A stretch of DNA of 64,000 bases, taken from the NCBI RefSeq assembly GCF_000702265.1, contig NZ_JNKZ01000004.1, positions 186,001 to 250,000 on the forward strand, given 5' to 3'. Below, one piece after another: positions 25,554 to 33,768 of this stretch. Position 1 is the stretch's first letter. Every line of letters begins with the position of its first letter. Below the pieces are notes generated by a model that worked only from the letters and a program-made list of their open reading frames with translations, did not search any database and was not told the DNA's origin. The DNA comes from Butyrivibrio sp. NC2002. Its GTDB lineage: Bacteria; Bacillota; Clostridia; Lachnospirales; Lachnospiraceae. The translations under genes and the position numbers were made by a program.

Positions 25554-26507
25554 TTAAATTTCCATACTCTCAGGATTAAGAAGAAAATCATATATGCTCA
25601 TTACTAATATGCCTTCTTCATTATATAGCGGTGCGACAGCTTCCTTTGTAATAATAATCTTTTTAAAACCATCGCCGATATTTACCAATGGCCGCTGTTC
25701 CTGAAGCATTTTTTCCTTGTCCGGAAGTGCAAATGCTGATTGAATATAAAATCTCTTTGAGCCTTTATTGCAAACAAAGTCCACTTCCAACTGTTTACGA
25801 ATTTTCTTACCGTTTTTATCAACTTCATTCATTGTAACAACGCCTACATCTACATTATATCCACGAACTTTTAATTCATTGAATATAATGTTTTCCATTG
25901 CATGAGTCTCCTCTACCTGCCTGAAATTAAGGCGTGCATTTCTAAGACCAAGATCTGTGAAATAATATTTCGATGGGGTATTGATATACTTCTTGCCCTT
26001 TATATCATAACGAATTGCACTGTCTATAAGGAATGAATCCTTAAGGTAGTCAATATATTTGATTATGGTATCTTTACTTATGGTTTTATTTTTTACACTT
26101 TTAAATGTTGCGGAAAGCTTACTTGGGTTGGTAAGTGAGCCAATTGCTGAAGACAAAATATTAAGTAACTCTTCTAATTCAGCCTTATTGCGAATATTGT
26201 TTCTTCCTGTAATATCCGATATGTAAGTTTCCTCAAAAAGAGATTTTAAAAAATCTGATTTCTGATCTGCTGTTTCAAATCCAAGGACAAGAGGAATTCC
26301 ACCAAACAATACATAATCACGCCAGCCCTGTTGTCTATCCCCACTTATAACTGCGTCTTCAATATTCAAATTGACATTTTTGCGGATTCCGCATTTTTGT
26401 CCAACAGATTTTACTACAGGCTCGTCTCTTTGTGTATAGCCGATTTTTTCATAGCAGGCATTTGATGCCACATGATCCGCATTGGTATAAAGCATAGGTC
26501 CTTCCAT
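25554..26507 (-). pseudogene. GNAT tail fused to DUF4143 ATPase C-terminus
   Basis: The first 40 codons (LYTNADHVASNACYEKIGY) are the end of a GNAT acetyltransferase. The remaining 275 match the second half of AAA_14/DUF4143 proteins: WRDYVLFGGIPLVL, SDFLKSLFEETYISDI, KYIDYLKDSFLI and KYYFTDLGLRNARLNF, with the restriction-nuclease-like part QLEVDFVCNK. The P-loop half is missing, so it cannot be a working ATPase. The intact type is at 54,494-55,684. Confidence 0.8.
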
Positions 26508-26539
26508 TTCTTCATCTAATTGCTACTATAATATCTATT

Positions 26540-26569
26540 TTGACCTTTTACTTCAAAATTTGATATAAT
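26540..26569 (+). promoter_or_regulatory. promoter of hipBA
   Basis: TTGACC and TATAAT with an 18-base spacer, 25 bases before the ATG of the antitoxin; AAAGGAGA supplies the ribosome site. Confidence 0.75.
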
Positions 26570-26593
26570 AATAGCATTAAAAGGAGATGTATC

Positions 26594-26869
26594 ATGACAG
26601 AATTCATATGGGAAACCCCGGCTGAGATCACACTCGACCTTGCTAAGAGGGTAAAAAAGATTCGCAAAAGACGTAAGATTACACAGAAGCAGCTTGCAGA
26701 CAGGAGCAACGTCAGCTATGCCACGCTCAAGAAATTTGAACAGACCGGCCAGATATCGCTCATGTCTCTAGTCAAGATTGCAATGGAACTCGGACTTGCT
26801 GACGAGATCAAAACTCTTTTCACACAGCCTGTCTATCTTAATATTGATGAGGTTTTAAACGATGAGTAA
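26594..26869 (+). CDS. HipB-like XRE antitoxin
   Basis: A 91-residue protein with an XRE helix-turn-helix at about 20-75 (RRKITQKQLADRSNVSYATL, then EQTGQISLMSLVKIAMELG). Its stop overlaps the HipA start by eight bases, the usual HipB-HipA order. It should repress the promoter and neutralise the kinase. Confidence 0.85.
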   Translation: MTEFIWETPAEITLDLAKRVKKIRKRRKITQKQLADRSNVSYATLKKFEQTGQISLMSLVKIAMELGLADEIKTLFTQPVYLNIDEVLNDE

Positions 26870-28055
26870 CAGAAAGCTTGATGTCTTTTATCATAATAAA
26901 CTTGTGGGAACGCTGGCTGAAATGCCAGATAAACGTATTGCTTTTCAGTACAGCGATGGCTGGATCCGAAGCGGTTTTTCCATAAGCCCTCGTTCTCTCC
27001 CGCTAGCCAATACCGTATATGTTCCACCGGAAAAGAACCGCGATATCTTCCATGGTCTTTTTGGCGTTTTTGCTGATAGTCTGCCTGATTCATGGGGAGA
27101 GTTGCTATTTGACAGGTATCTCTCCTCTGTAGGAATACTCAGAGATCAGCTTACAATCCTGGACAGGCTCGCCTATGTAGGTACATCCGGAATGGGAGCC
27201 CTTGAATACTATCCTTCCAAAGAAGCAGATTTCAATATAGATAGCGCTGCCCTTGATTATGACGAGCTATCTGCCGCCTGCGCTAATCTCATCTCATCAA
27301 AACCTTCAGATCAGTTAGATCTGCTATTTAAGATGGCCGGCTCCAGTGGTGGTACACGCCCAAAGATTCTTCTACATGAAGGCAATGAGGATTTCATCGT
27401 CAAATTCCCTGCAGCCAAGGATCCATCCATATGCGAAAAAAGAGAATACGACTACTCCTTAAGTGCCAAGAAGTGCGGAATAGAGATGACTGACACATAC
27501 CTGATCCCATCCAAAATATGCGAGGGCTACTTTAAGACCAAACGCTTCGACAGAAAATCAGGAAAAAAGATCTTTACCATAACTTTCGCTGGTCTCCTGG
27601 AAGCAGACTTCAGAGCGCCTTCCTGTGACTACTCCACATATATGCGCCTGATACAGATCCTGACCAAGGACAACACTCATGACAAAGAGCAGATGTTCCT
27701 TACTATGTGCTTTAACACTCTTTGCCATAACAGGGACGACCACACCAAGAATTTCTCTTTTACCTATACCGAGGATCACAGCTGGAGGCTGGCCCCGGCA
27801 TACGACCTGACATACAGCACGACCTATTTCGGTGAACAGACCACATCTGTAAATGGGAAAGGAAAAGATATATCAGATAAAGATTTTGTTAAGATTGGCA
27901 TAGATGCCGGACTATCCAAAGACTACTGCTTGGACAGCCTAGAGAAAATAAAAAGAATCACTCCGGATGAGCTTGGAGTTTATCTTGAAGAACAGCGTCC
28001 TCGTAAGAGAAAGAAAACTCCACTATCTGACAGAATCTCAGAGATAGCAGAATAA
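26862..28055 (+). CDS. hipA: HipA-like Ser/Thr kinase toxin
   Basis: A 397-residue kinase of the HipA fold. Seen: N-terminal HipA_N (LVGTLAEM, FGVFADSLPDSWG), the glycine-rich GSSGGTRPK (160-168), the catalytic loop NRDDHTKNF (290-298) and the metal motif APAYDLTY (311-318). Known HipA kinases phosphorylate aminoacyl-tRNA synthetases and cause dormancy. All catalytic residues are present and the gene seems intact. Confidence 0.92.
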   Translation: MSNRKLDVFYHNKLVGTLAEMPDKRIAFQYSDGWIRSGFSISPRSLPLANTVYVPPEKNRDIFHGLFGVFADSLPDSWGELLFDRYLSSVGILRDQLTILDRLAYVGTSGMGALEYYPSKEADFNIDSAALDYDELSAACANLISSKPSDQLDLLFKMAGSSGGTRPKILLHEGNEDFIVKFPAAKDPSICEKREYDYSLSAKKCGIEMTDTYLIPSKICEGYFKTKRFDRKSGKKIFTITFAGLLEADFRAPSCDYSTYMRLIQILTKDNTHDKEQMFLTMCFNTLCHNRDDHTKNFSFTYTEDHSWRLAPAYDLTYSTTYFGEQTTSVNGKGKDISDKDFVKIGIDAGLSKDYCLDSLEKIKRITPDELGVYLEEQRPRKRKKTPLSDRISEIAE

Positions 28056-28073
28056 AAAAATCCAATACATTCA

Positions 28074-28114
28074 AAATGCCATGCGACGGTAGTTTAAACC
28101 GAAACATGGCATTT
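28074..28114. terminator. bidirectional hairpin after hipA
   Basis: Ten-base stem AAATGCCATG / CATGGCATTT with inner CGGT / ACCG. Short T-runs on both sides; it could end hipBA on plus and the hydrolase transcript on minus. Confidence 0.65.
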
Positions 28115-28187
28115 AAAGATATAAATTTTACTTATATTGAAAAAGATAAACCAAATGCGTTTTCTAATTCTTTCTCAATCATCATAA

Positions 28188-29189
28188 TTACTTCAGATTA
28201 TCCTTAAAGAAGTTTTCCAGCTTATCAAAAGGAATATAATCCTTATCTCCGCCATCATATAAATCTGTATGGACAGCATCAGGGATTATCATAAGTTCCT
28301 TGTTGTCTGCATGCTTGCTGTCTTTGATCATATCTGCATATGCATCCTTTGAGAAATAACATGAATGAGCCTTTTCTCCATGAACAAGTAAAACTGCACT
28401 TCTGATCTCATTACTATACTTAAGGATTGGCTGATTTACAAAAGATTCACAACCGATCACATTCCAGCCACCATTAGAATTAAGGCTTCTCTTGTGATAT
28501 CCTCTGTCAGTCTTGTAATAGTCATAGTAGTCTTTTACAAAGAAAGGTGCATCCTCCGGAAGTGGATCTACTACACCGCCGCCAAGCTTATACTCACCTG
28601 CCTTAAGGTCTTCAAGTCTCTGAGCGCACATAGCAGCCCTCTTCTGATACCTTGCTTCCTCGCTGTCCTCGGAGTCAAAATATCCCTTGGCATTTACTCT
28701 TGTCATGTCATACATTGTCATTGCAGCTGTAGCTTTGATCCTTGTATCAAGAGCTGCTGTATTTACAGCCATGCCGCCCCATCCACAGATACCTATAATT
28801 CCAATCCTGTCAGGATCTACCTTTTCATTAAGTGAAAGAAAATCAACTGCAGCCATGAAGTCTTCTGTATTAATGTCAGGAGATGCCATGTATCTTACGT
28901 TTCCACCTGATTCTCCTGTAAAGGAAGGATCAAAAGCAATTGTTAAGAATCCTCTCTCTGCCATTGTCTGAGCATAAAGACCTGAGCACTGCTCTTTAAC
29001 TGCACCGAATGGTCCGCATACAGCAATTGCAGGGAGCTTACCATCTGCATCCTTTGGAACATACATATCCGCTGCAAGAGTGATTCCATATCTGTTTACA
29101 AATGTGACTTTGCTGTGGTCTACCTTATCACTTTTCTTAAAAGTTTTATCCCATTCCGATACAAGGTTCAGTTCTTCTTTTCTGATCAT
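28188..29189 (-). CDS. alpha/beta hydrolase with Cys nucleophile
   Basis: A 333-residue alpha/beta-hydrolase. The nucleophile elbow reads GICGWGGMA, with Cys in the Ser position as in dienelactone-hydrolase-like enzymes. The acid and His are in the expected C-terminal places (VHGEKAH..., IPDAVHTDLYD). No signal peptide. It may act on a small lactone or ester. It is followed upstream by a small gene and a LysR gene read the other way, so LysR control is plausible. Confidence 0.85.
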   Translation of the reverse strand: MIRKEELNLVSEWDKTFKKSDKVDHSKVTFVNRYGITLAADMYVPKDADGKLPAIAVCGPFGAVKEQCSGLYAQTMAERGFLTIAFDPSFTGESGGNVRYMASPDINTEDFMAAVDFLSLNEKVDPDRIGIIGICGWGGMAVNTAALDTRIKATAAMTMYDMTRVNAKGYFDSEDSEEARYQKRAAMCAQRLEDLKAGEYKLGGGVVDPLPEDAPFFVKDYYDYYKTDRGYHKRSLNSNGGWNVIGCESFVNQPILKYSNEIRSAVLLVHGEKAHSCYFSKDAYADMIKDSKHADNKELMIIPDAVHTDLYDGGDKDYIPFDKLENFFKDNLK

Positions 29190-29209
29190 TTTACATTCCT
29201 CCGTTTTAA

Positions 29210-29425
29210 TTACTTTTCTTTCTGAATCTGTCTTATCAAAAAATCCATGTTATCAACTTTCTTCTGACTGTCATGAAGTTCGTCCATCAGATGGCACCGG
29301 CATTTTCTAAGATCTCGAAGAAGCGTATCTGTATCCCCTTCTTCATACATCTTTTTCATAAAGCTTATTTCTTTCTCATCACAGCCCATGTCCGTAAGGC
29401 CTTCAAGAATTCTTTTGGTATCCAT
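29210..29425 (-). CDS. small helical protein
   Basis: A 71-residue acidic/basic helical protein, MDTKRILEGLTDMGCDEKEI then DLRKCRCHLMDELHDSQKKV. Similar small proteins are common beside LysR or MarR genes in clostridia, function unknown. It is 20 bases upstream of the hydrolase on the same strand. Confidence 0.65.
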   Translation of the reverse strand: MDTKRILEGLTDMGCDEKEISFMKKMYEEGDTDTLLRDLRKCRCHLMDELHDSQKKVDNMDFLIRQIQKEK

Positions 29426-29454
29426 CTTTTTTGCTCCTTCTGATTTCATAGTAA

Positions 29455-29534
29455 ATCCTTGACCAGGTTTTCGCTAATGAATAAAATAAATATCATGATA
29501 TTCGTTTTTGGAATAACATATTAATTGTCAGCTT
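29455..29534. promoter_or_regulatory. divergent promoter region with LysR-type palindrome, copy 1
   Basis: Contains the perfect palindrome AATATCATGATATT (29,489-29,502), between the small/hydrolase genes and the lysR gene. The 80 bases recur with about nine changes at 60,231-60,310, upstream of a MATE fragment. The shared palindrome is the likely binding site of the LysR regulator. Confidence 0.65.
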
Positions 29535-29547
29535 TAGGGAGGTTTTC

Positions 29548-29928
29548 ATGGAAATAAAAAATCTCAGATATTTTCTTGCAGTTGCAAGGGAAGAAAATAT
29601 GTCAAAGGCCGCTGAGCAACTTCATGTATCACAGCCCACTCTTTCAAAGGCGTTAAAAACATTAGAGGAGGAACTTGGAAAGAAACTGTTTGTAAGGCAC
29701 AGTTTTAGCATTTCGCTTACAGATGAGGGAATGCTTCTACGTGACCGGGCTCAGGATCTTGTTGCTATGTCAGATAAAATAGAACAGGAATTTAACTCTC
29801 TGGATGATATAACAGGTGGGGATATTTATTTTGGACTGGCTGAGAGCTATCAGATCAGATACCTTGCCAGAGAGATTTTTAAGTTAAAAGAAAAATATCC
29901 TTCCATTCTCCAGCATCTCGCAGTATAA
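29548..29928 (+). pseudogene. LysR-family regulator, C-terminally truncated
   Basis: Residues 1-60 are a normal LysR helix-turn-helix (NLRYFLAVAREENMSKAAEQ, then SQPTLSKALKTLEEELG). The effector domain begins (GDIYFGLAESYQIRYLARE) but the frame ends at 126 residues instead of about 300. It may still bind DNA but cannot sense an effector. Confidence 0.88.
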
Positions 29929-29994
29929 ATGTCCGCCTCTCTTTGAAGCCTGATACGCTTGTACTTTTACTGAATTTTCAAATAGTCCTCATGA

Positions 29995-30042
29995 TAAAAA
30001 AACGTGCCCTTTCAATGATGTTCATTCCATTGAAAAGACACG
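29995..30042 (-). terminator. terminator of the mazEF transcript
   Basis: Minus strand stem CGTGTCTTTTCAATG / CATTGAAAGGGCACG (one bulge) followed by seven T. It ends transcription coming from mazEF. Confidence 0.8.
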
Positions 30043-30125
30043 CATTTCCGTTGCTATCTTTTATATTGGCAATATTCTTTAAATGTTTATGGGTATGATT
30101 AGATTAACGTTCCAAAAGAACTTAC

Positions 30126-30438
30126 TTAATCATACTCAAATATTCCCTGAACAGCATCGGATACATTCATTATGTTTTCATACGAAAGAAAATCAACTCG
30201 GCTACATCCCCTCACCTTGGGGTCAATGGCCTTTATCTGTTCACATATTACTGTGCCCGACTCACCCTTCTTACCTTTCACTTCCAGATGTATTGGTCCG
30301 GCTGGAATCCCTGAAATCAATGGACATACATGAAATATACCCGTTGCTCTTATAAATGCGTTTTTTACTAACAATTACAAATAACTGCTTTTTAAATCCG
30401 CTAATCTTAATTATGTCCCCTTGATTAAATTCAGTCAT
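30126..30438 (-). pseudogene. mazF: MazF/PemK toxin with frameshift in an A6 run
   Basis: From 30,438 the frame reads MTEFNQGDIIKISGFKKQLF, VIVSKK, then goes out of phase. In the next frame the same region gives NAFIRATGIFHVCPLIS and on to ENIMNVSDAVQGIFEYD, the normal MazF body. Removing one A from AAAAAA (near 30,366) restores a continuous MazF of about 103 residues. Either a pseudogene or a slippery phase-variable site. The start overlaps the antitoxin stop by ATGA. Confidence 0.85.
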
Positions 30439-30677
30439 AAAATTTCTCTCCCCACCGGTTCACCCCAGTCAAAATCGCAAACCGTTATTTCTCCGTTATA
30501 TTCAGCCAACCTTTCTTCAAAAGTTTTATGGACAAACTGCTTCTTCAGCACAATTGTGTCATCCTTTATTTCAATGTCTAGTACATCAGAGATTTTTAAC
30601 TGCATTTTATCAAGTATATCCTTTGGAATTCTTATACCCTGACTGTTTCCCCAGGATCTTATTACTACTTGTTTCAT
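30435..30677 (-). CDS. mazE: MazE-type AbrB antitoxin
   Basis: An 80-residue SpoVT/AbrB-fold protein: VVIRSWGNSQGIRIPKDILD followed by SDVLDIEIKDDTIVLKK, then a C-terminal toxin-wrapping tail with FEERLAEYNGEI. AGGAGG lies eight bases upstream of the ATG. Intact, although its toxin partner is frameshifted. Confidence 0.9.
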   Translation of the reverse strand: MKQVVIRSWGNSQGIRIPKDILDKMQLKISDVLDIEIKDDTIVLKKQFVHKTFEERLAEYNGEITVCDFDWGEPVGREIL

Positions 30678-30704
30678 GGAATCACCTCCTCATCATGTAT
30701 ATAC

Positions 30705-30724
30705 ATTATACAGTAAACAGTATA
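30705..30724 (-). promoter_or_regulatory. mazEF -10 box and operator
   Basis: TATAAT on the minus strand (30,705-30,710) is overlapped by the inverted repeat TATAC-N8-GTATA (30,707-30,724), consistent with autorepression by the antitoxin. Confidence 0.55.
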
Positions 30725-30844
30725 ATTATATGTGTTTCTACTTCTCTTAACCCCTGCAAATCGCGATTCGCCTTAGTCTATTAACCTGGAATAAGTCGTC
30801 CCATGACTTATATAGTCTATACGTCCTGTAGATCAATTGTTTAT

Positions 30845-31010
30845 TTATTTTGTCTTATTATCAATAAAGGCAATCACTCGATCAAAAGCTTCCTTGGCAG
30901 TTGCATCCACTCGTTCAACTGCAACAAAACAGTGCTGCTTTTCTTCACCCTTTTCTGTCAAGGGATCTATCAAATCATTTTCTACAGCAACTGCATCTAA
31001 CTGATCATGA
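30845..31010 (-). pseudogene. C-terminal fragment of unknown gene
   Basis: Frame without a start: YHDQLDAVAVENDLIDPLTE, KGEEKQHCFVAVERVD, AFDRVIAFIDNKTK, stop. It is coding in character but I do not recognise the family. It lies between mazE and the terminator of the secreted-protein gene. Confidence 0.4.
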
Positions 31011-31012
31011 TA

Positions 31013-31045
31013 TAAAAAAGCAGGGAGTTCGTTGGACTCCCTGCT
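31013..31045 (-). terminator. terminator of the 31,104 secreted-protein gene
   Basis: Perfect stem AGCAGGGAGT / ACTCCCTGCT, seven-base loop, then six T on the minus strand. Confidence 0.92.
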
Positions 31046-31103
31046 TAATACTTTTATTCATTTAACAAAATGATTTCTATTCTGAGAATTAGCTAAATGC
31101 TAA

Positions 31104-32285
31104 TTATTTCTTGCTAACTCTTCTTGTAATAGTAAAGCTGCTTGTATCCCACTCTTTTGTGAGTGTGTCTTGATATACTACATAGAACCTTGTACTAGAT
31201 AGATTTCCTTTATACTCATTCTCATTTGTTACTGTATACTCAGTTCCATCTGCTTTACTATCTTTGTACTCTAACTTTTCATAATCATAGCTAGGAACCG
31301 TATTCAACTTAACTTTCTTACCATTCTTAATTTTCTCGTAAGAATAGCTACTCTTCTCAGATTCTGAAATACCATCTATTGTATCTTTGCAGTCACCATC
31401 GCCATTGAGATCCAAACGTGTTGTAATACTTCTAGTAGATGTATATGAATCTGAAGAAGCATATTTTTCTTCTCCAAGATATTTTTCTACATAAATACTC
31501 TTTAATTTAAAGCCCTTATTCATGGTTACCTTAAACTTACCGGACTTCTTTGTAGTAAAGTCATATCCATCATTTATGTTATCGTATGTATGCTTACCGT
31601 CTGCTTCAATGAGCTTTTTACCTGCAAATGTAACATTTTTGAAAGCTGATGCATTCTCTTTTACTGTAACAGTAATCTTCTTGGTTGCTACTTTATTTCC
31701 GTTTGCATCATTTATCTGGAAAGAAATAACAGATTTTCCTGCTTTCTTACCATATACTCTGATTGTAGCAGATCCCCAGTTGTAGAGATTCTCTTTGTTA
31801 CTATCTGTAATCTCTGTCTTAGCGCCTGTTGCAGGATCTGTATAATACCTCTTGGATGTTCCGTCTGCATTTTCTGTATAAGTCTCATACGTATCGTTTA
31901 TATTCTTATCATATCCACTCTGCTTTACAGTTATATTAGCTTTTCCACTATTAACCTTGAGTTTGCTGATGGAAACCTGACCGTATGAAAAAGGTATTGT
32001 TACATCCGTATAACACTTCAGCTGAACATTGACCTTTTTGGGAACATAATAATTCGTGGCATAATCTGAGTCACCACTTTTTCGATCATAATAATAATCA
32101 TCATAATCACCCCAAGTTACCTTCTCATATCCGGCACTCTTCCCTGTTTCCTTGGATGTAGCTGTATATGTCTTACCATCAGCACTATAGTTATAGTCAA
32201 CCATAGCATTAGCATCAACAGGTACCATTGTGAGCGCAAGAGCTAATGCCAGAGCAGATGCGCCAAGTTTGGAAAATTTGCTCAT
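31104..32285 (-). CDS. secreted tyrosine-rich surface protein
   Basis: A 393-residue protein with a signal peptide (KLGASALALALALTMVPVDA, cleavage near NAMV). The mature part is rich in Tyr, Lys and Ser/Thr with Ig-like strand patterns (SATIRVYGKKAGKSVISFQI), and an EF-hand-like calcium loop LDLNGDGDCKDTIDG. No sortase motif or membrane anchor is present, so it is released or held non-covalently. A structured leader precedes the gene and a strong terminator follows. Function unknown, likely envelope-related. Confidence 0.75.
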   Translation of the reverse strand: MSKFSKLGASALALALALTMVPVDANAMVDYNYSADGKTYTATSKETGKSAGYEKVTWGDYDDYYYDRKSGDSDYATNYYVPKKVNVQLKCYTDVTIPFSYGQVSISKLKVNSGKANITVKQSGYDKNINDTYETYTENADGTSKRYYTDPATGAKTEITDSNKENLYNWGSATIRVYGKKAGKSVISFQINDANGNKVATKKITVTVKENASAFKNVTFAGKKLIEADGKHTYDNINDGYDFTTKKSGKFKVTMNKGFKLKSIYVEKYLGEEKYASSDSYTSTRSITTRLDLNGDGDCKDTIDGISESEKSSYSYEKIKNGKKVKLNTVPSYDYEKLEYKDSKADGTEYTVTNENEYKGNLSSTRFYVVYQDTLTKEWDTSSFTITRRVSKK

Positions 32286-32321
32286 AAAATCTTTCCTCCA
32301 TCATAAATGAATTGTTGTTTC

Positions 32322-32397
32322 CCAAATGATCCGATCATGTACCGAAGCCAGTACTTCATCATCGGTTTTCCGGTCACTCATTTGGAGTTTCGTGACC
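32322..32397 (-). ncRNA. structured 5' leader with pseudoknot potential
   Basis: Minus-strand RNA forms hairpin GGTCAC / GTGACC (32,372-32,377 with 32,392-32,397). Its 14-base loop holds CCAAATGA, which pairs exactly with TCATTTGG... located downstream at 32,322-32,329. Between them is a second stem CCGAT / ATCGG with inner GTAC / GTAC. The element ends about 37 bases before the secreted-protein start. It matches no riboswitch class I can recall. Confidence 0.55.
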
Positions 32398-32463
32398 AGA
32401 CTCATTCTAACACTTCATAACTTTAAATCAACACATTTTCAGACTATTTTATCTTTGCAAGAA

Positions 32464-32604
32464 AGCATGTTGCTTGCAACATGCTCGCGCCGTTGCAAGA
32501 TGTCCTGGGGACATCTGCTCTGCAACGACCGAAGTGGAACGTAGACGCGGTTGCTGAAGGCAACATATTCCTATCGCGCGAGTGCGCATCCATAGCGGAG
32601 CGCT
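32464..32604. repeat. GC-rich multi-hairpin cluster
   Basis: Successive hairpins: AGCATGTTG-CTTG-CAACATGCT, GTTGCA...GATGTCC / GGACATC...TGCAAC, GTTGC-TGAAG-GCAAC, then GCGCGAGTGCGC and GCGGAGCGC. The region is clearly richer in G+C than its surroundings. It resembles an intergenic repeat block (REP/BIME-like) and may also act as terminator for the glycosyltransferase gene. Confidence 0.6.
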
Positions 32605-32606
32605 TT

Positions 32607-33755
32607 TTATATATTATTGATTCTCTCAACATTTAATATGGTATCGATATATAATTTCACGCTGGCACCGGTAACTCTGTTCCAGTCAAAATGTTTGTAG
32701 CAATAATCCATTATCTCATTAAACTTATGAAAACTCGTGGGATCATCGATTGCACTCTGCAGTGCACGCTGCAAGTCTTTCGTATCTGCCTTTTTAAAGT
32801 AGCTGGCATATTCTCTGCAGGCTTCTTTATTTTCCGGAATATCACTGGCAAGGCATCTTCTTCCAAAGCTCATAGCTTCAAGAAGGCTGATAGGCATGCC
32901 CTCTATATCACTTGGAAGTACATACAAATAGCAATTGCTGAAAAGCTCCGTAAGTATGTCGCCCTGGACAAAACCTGTCATAACTACTCTCTTATCCAGG
33001 GCAGCTTTCTTTTTGACAGCTTCAAGATAATCATCGGAATGGCTTCCGCCACCTGCTATAACCAGCTTCATATCGGTATTTGTCTTGGCAAAAGCATCAA
33101 GAAGATACATTATACCTTTCTCGGGAACAATTCGGCCAAGATACATAATATACTTATCTTTTTCAAGACCATATTTCTTTATCTTATCAGGCTCTTTAAA
33201 CTCTGTCTTATTTACTCCATTTGGAATATATATAGTCTGCCTGTTATATGTGTCCAAAAAATACTGCTGTACATTTCTTGATAGCACTATCACTTCATCA
33301 GCATACTTTGCCGCGATCATCTCCCCAAATTTGAGGAATTTGGTAGCAAAGCCGCCCCACTTGGCCCTCTGCCAGTCAAGTCCGTGAATAGTCGCAACTG
33401 TCCTAATACCCAGCATATGAGGAAGCACCAACATCGCAGATGGTCCCTCTGCATGATAGTGGATCACATCATAATTCCCAAGAATCGCTCCTATTGTGGC
33501 AATAAATGAATATACCACCGCATTAAGAGATTTTATGCTGGGTGTCGGAATATGTACAATGCGAATTCCCTTATAGCTTTTTAATTTATGAAGATCTCTG
33601 TCGGCATTTTTATCCGCTACATTTCTTCCACTCCTGTTATAGACAGTTACATAATGTCCCATCTGCACAAGACGTGTTGCCAGCTCTTCCACGACTATCT
33701 CAACACCACCTTCTCTTGATGGAATTCTCTTGTGCCCAATCATTGCTATCTTCAT
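32607..33755 (-). CDS. family 4 glycosyltransferase
   Basis: GT-B fold enzyme of 382 residues. N-terminal KRIPSREGGVEIVVEELATR and a DUF1972-like start; C-terminal GRIVPEKGIMYLLDAFAK, TGFVQGDILTELFSNC and PSDIEGMPISLLEAMSFGR with the E-x7-E donor motif. It should transfer a sugar from a nucleotide donor during exopolysaccharide or cell-wall glycan synthesis. It follows the sugar transferase gene by 13 bases, so the two likely form a capsule-type unit. Confidence 0.9.
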   Translation of the reverse strand: MKIAMIGHKRIPSREGGVEIVVEELATRLVQMGHYVTVYNRSGRNVADKNADRDLHKLKSYKGIRIVHIPTPSIKSLNAVVYSFIATIGAILGNYDVIHYHAEGPSAMLVLPHMLGIRTVATIHGLDWQRAKWGGFATKFLKFGEMIAAKYADEVIVLSRNVQQYFLDTYNRQTIYIPNGVNKTEFKEPDKIKKYGLEKDKYIMYLGRIVPEKGIMYLLDAFAKTNTDMKLVIAGGGSHSDDYLEAVKKKAALDKRVVMTGFVQGDILTELFSNCYLYVLPSDIEGMPISLLEAMSFGRRCLASDIPENKEACREYASYFKKADTKDLQRALQSAIDDPTSFHKFNEIMDYCYKHFDWNRVTGASVKLYIDTILNVERINNI

Positions 33756-33768
33756 GGTATTTCCTCTA

